NCBI GenBank assembly: GCA_964424035.1
Contig: CAYRHB010000002.1
Span: 10,157 to 74,156 of the forward strand
DNA: 64,000 bases
Source of the DNA: Leptolinea sp964424035
GTDB taxonomy: Bacteria; Chloroflexota; Anaerolineae; Anaerolineales; Anaerolineaceae
Direction: 5' to 3'
The notes beneath the pieces were generated by a model. That model ran no database searches and was not told the DNA's origin. It saw nothing but the letters and a program-made list of their open reading frames with translations. Within the stretch, counting starts at the first letter, position 1; every line of letters starts with the position of its first letter. The translations under genes were made by a program, and so were the position numbers. Of the stretch, positions 54,780-62,865 are shown piece by piece.

Positions 54780-55922
54780 TCAACCTTTGATGACCGCCAG
54801 CGGTTTGAGCCGTGTGACGATCTTCACGAGGTCCTGCTGTTGGGACATAACCTCATCAATATCCTTGTAGGCGCCGGGAGCTTCTTCCAGTTCTCGTTTC
54901 GAACGCATCCCGTGGATGATGCCTTTCATCTTTTGCTGTTCCCGCTCCAGGTCCAGTTTTCGGATGGCCTCTTTGCGACCCATACGGCGGCCTGCCCCGT
55001 GGGATGAAGATTTAAAGCTTTCTTCATTTCCCATCCCTTCTGTTATAAAACTATACGCACCCATTGATCCGGGTATGATCCCCGCCTGTCCCTTGAATGC
55101 CGAGGTCGCGCCTTTCCGGTGCACCAGGACCTCATGCCCCAAATGAGATTCCAACGCCGCGTAATTGTGATGGATATTCACTTCATATGTCCCCACCCCA
55201 CCGGTGACAGCTGTGATGGCCTGCATGCAACGCTCCACCATCAACGCGCGGTTGGCGCGTGCAAAATCCAGGCAGTAATTCATGGCTGTCAGATACTCGC
55301 GTCCCTGCGGTGAGTCTGCCGGAAGATAGGAAAGGTCCGGGTCGGACAGGGTGAATTTGCTTCCGGCACACCAGGCTTTTGCCAGACGGTGATATTCACT
55401 GGCAGCTTTCAATCCGAAATTCCGGCTGCCGGAGTGGACCATCAACCAGATAAAACCGTCATCGCCCTGCTGGATCTCAATGAAATGATTGCCGCCGCCC
55501 AGCGTTCCAAGCTGGTGACGCGCGGAATACAGCTCTTCTTGAATAATGGGAATATCCGGCGCCCGGTTGAATCCATCCCAGGGTTGCGGATCAGGGTGAT
55601 GCTTGAAACCGACCGGCACATCCGACCGGATGCAGGCCATAATATCCTGCAATGCTGCGGTGCTGATTTTCTGCAGGTCCGTCCGTACAGCCGCCATACC
55701 GCAGCCGATATCCACCCCCACGGCGTTGGGGATGATCATGTCTTGCGAGGCCAGTACGCCGCCGATGGGAATGCCATAGCCGGTATGCGCGTCAGGCATC
55801 ACCGCGATCCACTTAAATGCGAACGGCAGATTCGCCAGATTGCGAGCCTGCTGCAGGGCAGCCGGGTCAATATCAGCTGCCCAGATTTTGATCGGGATGC
55901 GTTCGCTGGTTATGGTTCGCAT
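54780..55922 (-). CDS. rtcB: RtcB RNA ligase
   Basis: A 380-residue RNA ligase that joins 2',3'-cyclic phosphate or 3'-phosphate ends to 5'-OH ends using GTP and manganese. Active-site elements are present: MPDAHTGYGIPIGG, GVDIGCG with the metal-binding Cys74, LGGGNHFIEI, VHSGSRNFG, HHNYA, and SSHGAGRRMGR with the guanylylated His. It is slightly shorter than the E. coli enzyme (408). No archease or RtcA gene is adjacent. Confidence 0.95.
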   Translation of the reverse strand: MRTITSERIPIKIWAADIDPAALQQARNLANLPFAFKWIAVMPDAHTGYGIPIGGVLASQDMIIPNAVGVDIGCGMAAVRTDLQKISTAALQDIMACIRSDVPVGFKHHPDPQPWDGFNRAPDIPIIQEELYSARHQLGTLGGGNHFIEIQQGDDGFIWLMVHSGSRNFGLKAASEYHRLAKAWCAGSKFTLSDPDLSYLPADSPQGREYLTAMNYCLDFARANRALMVERCMQAITAVTGGVGTYEVNIHHNYAALESHLGHEVLVHRKGATSAFKGQAGIIPGSMGAYSFITEGMGNEESFKSSSHGAGRRMGRKEAIRKLDLEREQQKMKGIIHGMRSKRELEEAPGAYKDIDEVMSQQQDLVKIVTRLKPLAVIKG

Positions 55923-55996
55923 AATTACAGGATAACACTATATACGTCTGAAAGCGTTTCCTGTTGCGGGCATTGAACCACCGTGAAGCCGGTTTT

Positions 55997-56048
55997 AGAG
56001 GTCAGGCAGGGAAAGGAGAAATATTAAAGAGAAAACCACCTGACCTCT
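55997..56048. repeat. 10-bp inverted repeat upstream of rtcB
   Basis: AGAGGTCAGG (55997-56006) and CCTGACCTCT (56039-56048) enclose a 32-base purine-rich stretch, 75-126 bases before the rtcB start and about 150 bases after the 35-residue protein gene. It may be a looped RNA hairpin or two binding sites. Confidence 0.4.
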
Positions 56049-56194
56049 TGACCGTTCCTCCCCCCTCTACACCCGAAGCCAATGGGTAATATTCAAATTT
56101 ATAGTTGGGTCATTTCCAAAATGAACCAGTTCAATATATCGTGTTGCTACATTGTTGCCAGGCAATACTCGTGCATCACTTCCTACAATATCAA

Positions 56195-56302
56195 TTATTC
56201 TTCTTCATCCGATTTCTTTTTCTTGATGATTGTCGGCAAAACCACCCACATGGTGAAAAACACACAAAACGCTCCAATAGCCATGATAACTTCTTGTGAC
56301 AT
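56195..56302 (-). CDS. 35-residue single-helix membrane protein downstream of amtB
   Basis: A very small open frame: MSQEVIMAIG, then one hydrophobic helix (about residues 6-26), a KKKK cluster and an acidic SDEEE tail. AAAGGGAAAA precedes the ATG. It lies 85 bases after the AmtB stop on the same strand, so it may be co-transcribed. The basic-then-acidic tail suggests a cytoplasmic C-terminus. It resembles small regulatory or assembly subunits of transporters, but no family is recognised. Confidence 0.6.
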   Translation of the reverse strand: MSQEVIMAIGAFCVFFTMWVVLPTIIKKKKSDEEE

Positions 56303-56387
56303 CGTATTTTCCCTTTCTCTTGAAAAATTTTTTCTCTGCTGCCGGTCATACGAACACCGGCAGCAGAGTTGTTCAAAAAGCCAGAAT

Positions 56388-57773
56388 TTAGAGCAATTCC
56401 GCAGGAAGTGTATCGGCAGGATAGGCTTCCGTTCCATGCTCCGGAATATCCAGACCGCTGATTTCCTCTTCCTTCGAAGCGCGTAATCCCATGGTTGCCT
56501 TCAACAGACCAAAGACCACAAACCCGAGCCCAAGGCTCCATACCAGCACCACGGCCGCGTCGATCAATTGGGCGATGATCTGTCCGGTCTCACCCACGAT
56601 CAAACCACTCACACCACCGTACGTGCCATCAGCAAAGATACCGACGGCGATGAGGCCCCACAGGCCTGAAAAACCGTGAACCGAAACAGCACCCACCACA
56701 TCGTCCACTTTAAGGGTCTTTTCAACAAAGCCCAGAGCCCAGATCATGACGAAGGCGGCAATGACACCGATGATCACAGCGGAAAGCGGAGTCACATACG
56801 CACAGGGGGCGGTGATTCCAACCAGACCGGCCAGGCCGCCGTTACAGGCCAGGGAAAGATCGATCTTGCCGGTCTTCATCAAACTGTAGTACACACCGAT
56901 AACCGCGCCGGCCGCGCCAGCCAGGAATGTATTGACCGCGATGACCGAGATGCGCAGATCGGTGGCTGCCAGGGTGGAACCGGGATTGAAACCGAACCAT
57001 CCAAAGAACAGGATGAACGTCCCAAGGGCAACCAGCGACATGCTGTGACCCGAAATAAAACGCGGTTTGCCGTTTTTATCAAACTTGCCCAGACGGGGAC
57101 CGACAAGGATGGCACCGGCCAATCCCACAAAACCGCCCACGGCATGCACCACACCGGAACCGGCGAAATCACGGGCGCCTACACCGAATGGCAGGGTGGA
57201 CAACCAGCCGCCGCCCCACACCCAGTGACCGTAGATGGGGTACACAATGGCAGAGATCAGGAAACTGTACGCCAGGTAAGCCGTCGTTTTGGTACGTTCT
57301 GCCACCGCGCCGGAAACAATGGTGGCGGCTGTGGCCGCGAAGACCATCTGGAAGAACCACAGTTCCATCGTGGTTACATCATAGGCATCACCCCCAAGCA
57401 TGAACCCCGACAGCCCAATGAACGGATTGCCAATATCCAGACCGGATGAAAATGCGGATCCGCCAAACATGAAGGCAAAACCGAACGCCCAGAACGCCAG
57501 ACCGCCGATCAGGCCGTCCATCAGGTTCTTGGTGAGCACGGCCACGGTATTCTTGGCGCGGGAGAGACCCGCTTCAACCATGGCAAACCCGGCCTGCATA
57601 AAGAAGACCAGGAAACCCGCGATGAGCGTCCACGAAAAGTTGACTGCCGCGGTTGGATTGGCTTCCGCTGTGGCAGCACCTGATGGATCAGGCCCTGCAG
57701 CGAATACGGGTATTGCTGTGACCAGCAGCAATACCAGAGCAACGATGACTGATGTATACCTCATTCCACGCAT
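56388..57773 (-). CDS. amtB: Ammonium transporter AmtB
   Basis: A 461-residue membrane protein of the Amt/Rh family: an N-terminal signal-like segment, about eleven membrane helices, AGFAMVEAGLSRAKN, GSGVVHAVGGFVGLAGA and GFSGLWGLIAVGIFADG with the paired His of the pore. It conducts ammonium/ammonia. GGAGGAG precedes the ATG. No GlnK/GlnB gene, the usual partner, is adjacent. Three 11-bp-phased repeats overlap its promoter. Confidence 0.95.
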   Translation of the reverse strand: MRGMRYTSVIVALVLLLVTAIPVFAAGPDPSGAATAEANPTAAVNFSWTLIAGFLVFFMQAGFAMVEAGLSRAKNTVAVLTKNLMDGLIGGLAFWAFGFAFMFGGSAFSSGLDIGNPFIGLSGFMLGGDAYDVTTMELWFFQMVFAATAATIVSGAVAERTKTTAYLAYSFLISAIVYPIYGHWVWGGGWLSTLPFGVGARDFAGSGVVHAVGGFVGLAGAILVGPRLGKFDKNGKPRFISGHSMSLVALGTFILFFGWFGFNPGSTLAATDLRISVIAVNTFLAGAAGAVIGVYYSLMKTGKIDLSLACNGGLAGLVGITAPCAYVTPLSAVIIGVIAAFVMIWALGFVEKTLKVDDVVGAVSVHGFSGLWGLIAVGIFADGTYGGVSGLIVGETGQIIAQLIDAAVVLVWSLGLGFVVFGLLKATMGLRASKEEEISGLDIPEHGTEAYPADTLPAELL

Positions 57774-57805
57774 AGCTTATCTCCTCCAAAAATCCTTTAG
57801 GTGAG

Positions 57806-57871
57806 ATTATATGGAATGGGGGCGCGTCAATCCAGTACCCGATCGGGTAAACTTCGGGTATCAATCGGGTA
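57806..57871 (-). promoter_or_regulatory. amtB promoter with 11-bp-phased direct repeats
   Basis: On the minus strand a perfect TATAAT lies at 57806-57811, with a poor -35 (TGGATT) at 17 bases. Upstream are three direct copies of TACCCG at exactly 11-bp steps (57844-57849, 57855-57860, 57866-57871 on the complement), plus one inverted copy forming the palindrome TACCCGATCGGGTA (57836-57849). The repeats span about -37 to -72 relative to the predicted start. Direct repeats at 11 bp are typical for OmpR/PhoB-family regulators, including GlnR, so activation by nitrogen limitation is a fair guess. Confidence 0.6.
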
Positions 57872-57998
57872 CTATTTTGTAGAGATCGATGTCCAAACGG
57901 GGATCAGGCGAAAGTTCGTATTACCCATTCGGGGCGTGCTTAATGAAACCCTTTTACATCATCCGGGATGATCCATAACTCTTGATGAGATCCGCCGG

Positions 57999-58268
57999 TC
58001 AGCTATCCTGATCGCCCAGACTCATCAATTTGTAGCGGGCAACGAATTCATCCACGCTCATCGGGATGAAGGAATCCCGCATCCGGTGCATTTTTCCGCA
58101 GAGCGGGCACCGAACCTCGTCCACATTATTTGGAGCCACCAACAGCATACTGATTCCGGTAGTGCACTGAATGAATCCAAAATTGTGCATCGTTCCGTTG
58201 GCGAAGATCGGGGCAGAGGTCGCGTACAGGTCTTGCAAGGTGCAGACTGGTTGATTTCTTTCGTCCAT
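57999..58268 (-). CDS. Small protein with one zinc-knuckle-like CxxC
   Basis: An 89-residue protein of unknown function with VRCPLCGKMHRMRD, a CxxCxxxH metal-binding-like motif, in its middle. A GGAGGAG ribosome site lies four bases before the ATG, supporting a real gene. No signal peptide. No family recognised. It is the first gene downstream of the acyl carrier protein terminator. Confidence 0.65.
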   Translation of the reverse strand: MDERNQPVCTLQDLYATSAPIFANGTMHNFGFIQCTTGISMLLVAPNNVDEVRCPLCGKMHRMRDSFIPMSVDEFVARYKLMSLGDQDS

Positions 58269-58356
58269 CGTGCTCCTCCCTTTCTAAATATTCCATTGGT
58301 GTCCTGCTACCTTATTGTACAGTCTGTTTGATCTGAATTACAAATAAAAATTCCCC

Positions 58357-58386
58357 AAATAACCCCCGGCTTAACGGGGGTTATTT
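58357..58386. terminator. Bidirectional-type terminator after the acyl carrier protein gene
   Basis: A perfect 12-bp stem (58357-58368 with 58375-58386), AAATAACCCCCG and its complement, with a 6-base loop, gives A and T tails on either side. It ends the minus-strand operon that finishes with the acyl carrier protein. Confidence 0.85.
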
Positions 58387-58425
58387 TATGCAAACGTGAT
58401 CTGCTCCAACTGTGGATGGAATTGC

Positions 58426-58671
58426 TTATTTTCGTGATTCGATGAGTTTTACCAGGGCATCCAGTGTGTCGAAGGTATCCGCATTCAATTCAGAATCATC
58501 GATGCGCACGCCAAATTCATCTTCCACGATGATCGCCAGGTCAACCAGGCTGAATGAATCGATCAACCCGCTGCTGATCAACGGTTCATCCATGGAAATA
58601 ACCCGGCCCGGTTGTTTCAATATTTTATCGGCAATTTTGGTTGACAGAAGGTCTGCAATGGATTCACTCAT
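58426..58671 (-). CDS. Acyl carrier protein
   Basis: An 81-residue acidic four-helix protein with GLIDSFSLVDL, where the Ser of DSF is the phosphopantetheine attachment site; helix III FDTLDALVKLIESRK is typical. It is not next to fatty-acid synthesis genes, so it is more likely a dedicated carrier for an acyl or aminoacyl group. GGAG precedes the ATG. The SGNH-like lipoprotein gene ends 26 bases upstream, so the two are probably co-transcribed. Confidence 0.9.
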   Translation of the reverse strand: MSESIADLLSTKIADKILKQPGRVISMDEPLISSGLIDSFSLVDLAIIVEDEFGVRIDDSELNADTFDTLDALVKLIESRK

Positions 58672-58697
58672 GAGAAATCTCCTATAGGGATATGGAT

Positions 58698-60851
58698 TTA
58701 TGGAATGGGCGGCACCCAGGTGATATGGGTGGTATAGATAAAATCATTGGATTGGAAACCGGCCTGACCGGAAAGATCGCGCACCTCTCCTGTACGCACA
58801 TCCATGACGCGCATCAGTATAGTGTACCCTGTATCTGTCTGCAGGGTACCTGTGAGCAACAAACTGCCCCCATCGGAGGACCATACCGCGCGCGGATTGA
58901 CTCCCGCTGCAGCCGGCAGGATCTTGGTTCCCATATCCTGCGTTGATATGACCAGGTTGCGTACATCCAGCCATTGGCCGGAATAATCGCTGCGGTCAAG
59001 GGTTAGCAGTGAAAGGCGCGATCCATCGGGCGACCAGGAAAAATCCAGCAATTGGCTGCCAATGTTTTCCTGCGGCCATTTCTTCTTCAGGTCAAGGGAC
59101 GCCAGAGTCAGCAATCCCTCCTCATCCGCGGCGGAAGGTTGATAGGCCAGCCATTGCCCACCCGGAGAGAAACTGGCTGCCAGTACACCGGGTAGATATA
59201 CACCGGAGGATCCGTCCGGTCCGGAGACCATCAAACCATCGGGGGAACAGGAGCCGGTTGACGGGCAGGTCCCGTCAAGCCAGAAGATGCGCGAGGCATC
59301 TGCGGGGGGATAGACCATCAGCGGGTGTGAACCGGCCGGTGACAGGCGCGTCCAGGCGCCACTGCCATCCAGCGGATAAGAAACGAGAACGGTATCGCTG
59401 CCCTGCTCCGTGATGAACACCGCCGTTCCGCCATCCGGCATGAATACGGCGGATTGCGTTCCACGGGTGTAATACCGGTTGGTCAGCAGGACCGGTGGTG
59501 TGCCATCCAGCGCGGCGGCATAAAGATCAGTCCCACGACTGAAAAGTATTTGACGGCTGGTGCTGGAAAAAGCCTGCAGGTCAGAACCCTCCAGTGCCAG
59601 ACTAGCCTTCTCACCGGTGAGAGGATCAAGCACAAATATGCCTTCCGGAAGGATGATCCCGTTGGACCGTCGGACTGATGACAGCAGGACTAAACCCGAG
59701 GGATTGGATATGAATTCCGGCCCGACCGGTATGATGCGGGCAGTTTCACCGGGGACCGGCGTAGCCAGATCGGCGGGTTCCCCGGCTGCCGGCTGTACCA
59801 GTTCGACCGTTTCACGGGTCGGTTCGGGGGTTGGCGACGGTAAAATCTCCACCGGCCTGACACTCTTCCAGACGGCATCGAGCGCTTCCAGGGCGGTAAA
59901 ACTGCGCTCCGGCCAGGCATGTTCCTGACTGATGTGGAAACCATCCGGGCGGTTCGGGTCCAATCCCCGGTTGGGAAGCGCCTGCGCCGCGCGCCACCAG
60001 TTCCAGAGCGGAAGGTCATATTCGTATGCCAGGCGGGCGGTTGCCAGGTTGATGCTGTGGTCTCCCTCCACATTGTCGGCTTTGGTGGAGAGGATGGGCA
60101 GAATGCCCCGCCCGATGGCAAATTCAATGATCTGCCGCATGTTCTTCTCATAGACCGCCGGGCTGCGGCCGTCCCACCAGACCTCAAGGCTGATCAGCAT
60201 GATGGATGGATTGTGGACGCGCGTCTCACACTCCAACGGGGTTTCACCCGGCTCACAGACATCCGGGTTTGACATCAACGGGGTCAGAACAGATGCGGCG
60301 TTATACCCGCCCTGAACGGCTTCACCGTCACGATCAAAGGAACCGGCAAACTGCCGGATTGTTTCTTCCAATGCTTCTGCATTTTCCCGCAGGGAATAAC
60401 CGGGTTTGTCGTACACACCCAGCAGTACATTTTTTATCGCCTGGCAGTCCCCCACCTTGGAGAAACGGGACGGATCCGTACCGGCTGCCAGACCGGCTTC
60501 GTAAATTTGCTTCGCGCGGCCGGAAACAACAGGCACCACCGGCCAATCCTGCCAGTCTTCCGGCTTGAGCCGGTCATCTTCCGGGGGAACAAGCGTCGGG
60601 GTGGATGAAGGCAGCAGAGATGCCATCTCTGTTGGACCCGGGTCCACGGTTGGACTATCGGAGACTACAGTCGGTGTGGGACCGGCGGATTCCGCCGTGA
60701 GGAGCATAGCTGCCACAGTTGCCACAGCGGAGGGGTCCGTTTCTGGTGCCGGAACCACAGTCTGCACCGGGGAACAGGCAGCCAGCAAACCCAGAACAAC
60801 CAGTCCCAAACCGATAATACGATACGGATAATCAGATCGAAATGTACGCAT
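58698..60851 (-). CDS. SGNH-hydrolase-like lipoprotein with C-terminal beta-propeller
   Basis: A 717-residue lipoprotein: lipobox LLAAC (Cys26), a Pro/Thr linker, an SGNH-like domain (about 95-335) and a WD40/TolB-like beta-propeller (about 375-717; SPGGQWLAY, SWSPDGSRLSLL, WSSDGGSLLLTG). In the SGNH domain, block I reads VGDCQA (134-136 GDC) instead of GDS, and block V reads PDGFH (303-306), an intact Asp-His pair. Cysteine in place of the catalytic serine may change or remove esterase activity. The start at 60851 gives a proper lipoprotein signal; an upstream in-frame extension does not. A paralogue is at 62862. Confidence 0.75.
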   Translation of the reverse strand: MRTFRSDYPYRIIGLGLVVLGLLAACSPVQTVVPAPETDPSAVATVAAMLLTAESAGPTPTVVSDSPTVDPGPTEMASLLPSSTPTLVPPEDDRLKPEDWQDWPVVPVVSGRAKQIYEAGLAAGTDPSRFSKVGDCQAIKNVLLGVYDKPGYSLRENAEALEETIRQFAGSFDRDGEAVQGGYNAASVLTPLMSNPDVCEPGETPLECETRVHNPSIMLISLEVWWDGRSPAVYEKNMRQIIEFAIGRGILPILSTKADNVEGDHSINLATARLAYEYDLPLWNWWRAAQALPNRGLDPNRPDGFHISQEHAWPERSFTALEALDAVWKSVRPVEILPSPTPEPTRETVELVQPAAGEPADLATPVPGETARIIPVGPEFISNPSGLVLLSSVRRSNGIILPEGIFVLDPLTGEKASLALEGSDLQAFSSTSRQILFSRGTDLYAAALDGTPPVLLTNRYYTRGTQSAVFMPDGGTAVFITEQGSDTVLVSYPLDGSGAWTRLSPAGSHPLMVYPPADASRIFWLDGTCPSTGSCSPDGLMVSGPDGSSGVYLPGVLAASFSPGGQWLAYQPSAADEEGLLTLASLDLKKKWPQENIGSQLLDFSWSPDGSRLSLLTLDRSDYSGQWLDVRNLVISTQDMGTKILPAAAGVNPRAVWSSDGGSLLLTGTLQTDTGYTILMRVMDVRTGEVRDLSGQAGFQSNDFIYTTHITWVPPIP

Positions 60852-60941
60852 ATTCCAGCGATTATAAATGAAAAGCTTCGGTTTTTTCCCCGGGGCATAC
60901 ACACCTCTGTTCCATCTCCGGGATGTTACCTGCCGGAATGG

Positions 60942-60971
60942 CATGATCCCCCGGGAGAAGGGGGGATCATG
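60942..60971. terminator. Intercistronic hairpin between NBR1-Ig and SGNH lipoprotein genes
   Basis: An 11-bp perfect stem, CATGATCCCCC (60942-60952) with 60961-60971, and an 8-base loop lie in the 208-base gap between two minus-strand genes. No T run follows on the minus strand; it may stop or stabilise the upstream message. Confidence 0.55.
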
Positions 60972-61059
60972 TCGTCCGTTATTCAACCGGATGAGAGGAG
61001 GAGATAATGACAAACTACAGGTGGTATGACCTTAGAGCCCGCACCGGATACCGGAAGAA

Positions 61060-61863
61060 TCAGGGAGGCGGCGGAGGTGGTGGCGGTGGCGGCGTCCCGG
61101 GGTCCGGAGTAGGCGGCGTTCCCGTTACCGGTGGTGGCATTGGAGTGGGATTCGGCTGTGGCGGTCTGGGCGGGGGTGGCTTAGGTGTCACCGGTGTTGA
61201 TGTGGGTGTGGATGTGACGTAGTCAGCATAAGAAGCAGAATAGATCTTCACCCAGAATGCGGTTGTACCATCACTGCCCACGCCGAAGGTTTCACCATCT
61301 GCCGATTTCAACATAAAAGATGCACTGTAATAACCGGTCGTTTCAGGGGATGTAAAAGGCAGGGTGATATCAACGGAGTCACCGGGTTCGACATCCGTAT
61401 CCGTAAAGGAGATGGAATACGGTGAACCCATGCGATACCCTGATGTGAAGACCACACGATAAGCGGGTGTCCAGGTGCAGCTTCCAATATTACGCAGGCG
61501 CCAGGTCTTGTCAAAATCCGTTCCGGCAAAGATATACGAGCCATCCGGGTAATTCACATCGCGAACAAATTCGGCCAGGTTGCAGTTTTCATCTGTGGGT
61601 GTGGCTGTAATGGTTTCTGTCGCGGTAACGGTAAATGTGGCTGTTGCGGTGGGTGTTTGAGTTTGAGTGGGCGTGGAAGTGCTTGTTTCTGTGGGTGTCG
61701 ATGTTGAGGTGGTTGTTGGCATCCGGGTTTTGCTGGCTTCCACGGTATAGGTCGCCAGGGCAATCACCAGGCTGGCATTCTTCATCACAGGGATGTTGCA
61801 AGCCGTCAGGATGAGTAGGCTGATCAATGGCAGAATCATAAAGCGTTTTTTAATTTCAACCAT
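61060..61863 (-). CDS. NBR1-type Ig-like domain lipoprotein
   Basis: A 267-residue lipoprotein: lipobox ILTAC, a long Thr/Ser/Pro linker, then one domain of about 115 residues with DGSYIFAGTDFDKTWRLRN, GSCTWTPAYRVV and FWVKI, the pattern of the NBR1 central Ig-like domain that is common in Chloroflexota surface proteins. The C-terminus is a Pro-rich tail ending in ten prolines, encoded by a simple repeat. The domain is thought to mediate binding; partner unknown. The ATG at 61863 gives the lipoprotein signal. Confidence 0.8.
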   Translation of the reverse strand: MVEIKKRFMILPLISLLILTACNIPVMKNASLVIALATYTVEASKTRMPTTTSTSTPTETSTSTPTQTQTPTATATFTVTATETITATPTDENCNLAEFVRDVNYPDGSYIFAGTDFDKTWRLRNIGSCTWTPAYRVVFTSGYRMGSPYSISFTDTDVEPGDSVDITLPFTSPETTGYYSASFMLKSADGETFGVGSDGTTAFWVKIYSASYADYVTSTPTSTPVTPKPPPPRPPQPNPTPMPPPVTGTPPTPDPGTPPPPPPPPPP

Positions 61864-62021
61864 TATTAAGTCCGGTTTTCCCTTTTTTATAACCGTCATA
61901 CTGGAGATTTTCCACTGTCCAATGAATCAATTCCTTTTAGCAGGTTCTCCAATTTCTACAAGTCTATTCCCGGGGTATTCAGAAAATATTCAATTCGTGC
62001 AAAATTCTTTTACACAAAGAA

Positions 62022-62050
62022 CCGGCTTCCCTGAATTTTTGGGAAGCCGG
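62022..62050 (-). terminator. Terminator after the MBL-fold hydrolase gene
   Basis: A perfect 10-bp stem CCGGCTTCCC (62022-62031) with 62041-62050 and a 9-base loop is followed on the minus strand by TTCTTTGTGT. It begins 30 bases after the stop at 62080. Confidence 0.75.
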
Positions 62051-62079
62051 ATGTAAGTCCAATCATTCCAGACAACGGA

Positions 62080-62865
62080 TTACAGATCGTCTGCAGAAAG
62101 CAGAATGCCTTCCCCCTGGGTCATCCATTGCACCTTTGCTTCCGGCGCCAGTCTCCCGCAATTCTTCTGGAATTGCCACGGGTCACCCATGTGTTCCACG
62201 AACATCCAGAAATGGGTCGGGATGGCCAGCCTGGCTCCGGTCAGAGCAACCAGTTTCGCCGCGCTGTCCGCATCCAGGTTGCCATACGCTCCATTGATGC
62301 ACGGGAGAATGACCTGCGGATTGAGATCAAACGCCTGCTGCATCTGTTGCGGGCGCAGAGCGGTATCACCGGTGTGGTAGATACGCAGCCCGCCGGATTC
62401 GATCACCAAACCCACCGTGTCCGGAGCCAGGTCACCGTGGTCGGCAAAGACAGCGGTCAATGAGAAGTCGCCCGTCTGCGCCTGCCTGCCGGGGTGGAGC
62501 TCCAACCAGCGGTCATCAGGCAACCCGATCGAACGGTAATACTCGACGCACCGTTGCGGTCCGGCGAACCGGACGCGCGGATTTCTGCAGATAATCGGGA
62601 TGCTATCCACATCCAGGTGATCATCATGTTCATGTGTGCTGATGAACCAGTCACAATCCACCTCTTCCGGCTTCAACGGGGCGGGCATTAACCGCTTCCA
62701 GTTCGGGCCGAACTTCCTTTCGACCGAATGGCTCAGGTAGGCGTCAAGGTAGAGTACTGTTCCACCGGGGGATTTCAATACAAACCCGGCCTGACCCAGC
62801 CAGAAGAGGGCGATCTGCCCTGCTGTCGGTTCCAGGTTTGATATTCGCCCCGCCAGATCTGTCAT
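62080..62865 (-). CDS. MBL-fold metallo-hydrolase (UlaG-like)
   Basis: A 261-residue metallo-beta-lactamase-fold hydrolase. STHEHDDHLD is the HxHxDH metal motif, with VFADHGD, IYHTGDT and IPTHFWM as later metal or substrate positions, as in the UlaG/L-ascorbate-6-phosphate lactonase subgroup. No signal peptide, so it is cytoplasmic. Its start overlaps the stop of the SGNH-like lipoprotein by four bases, so the two are translationally coupled. The substrate is unknown. Confidence 0.85.
   Translation of the reverse strand: MTDLAGRISNLEPTAGQIALFWLGQAGFVLKSPGGTVLYLDAYLSHSVERKFGPNWKRLMPAPLKPEEVDCDWFISTHEHDDHLDVDSIPIICRNPRVRFAGPQRCVEYYRSIGLPDDRWLELHPGRQAQTGDFSLTAVFADHGDLAPDTVGLVIESGGLRIYHTGDTALRPQQMQQAFDLNPQVILPCINGAYGNLDADSAAKLVALTGARLAIPTHFWMFVEHMGDPWQFQKNCGRLAPEAKVQWMTQGEGILLSADDL

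Noticed and set aside
61007..61222. Glycine-rich plus-strand open frame
   Set aside because: It is the complement of the proline-rich tail of the NBR1-Ig lipoprotein, which has a signal peptide and a domain.
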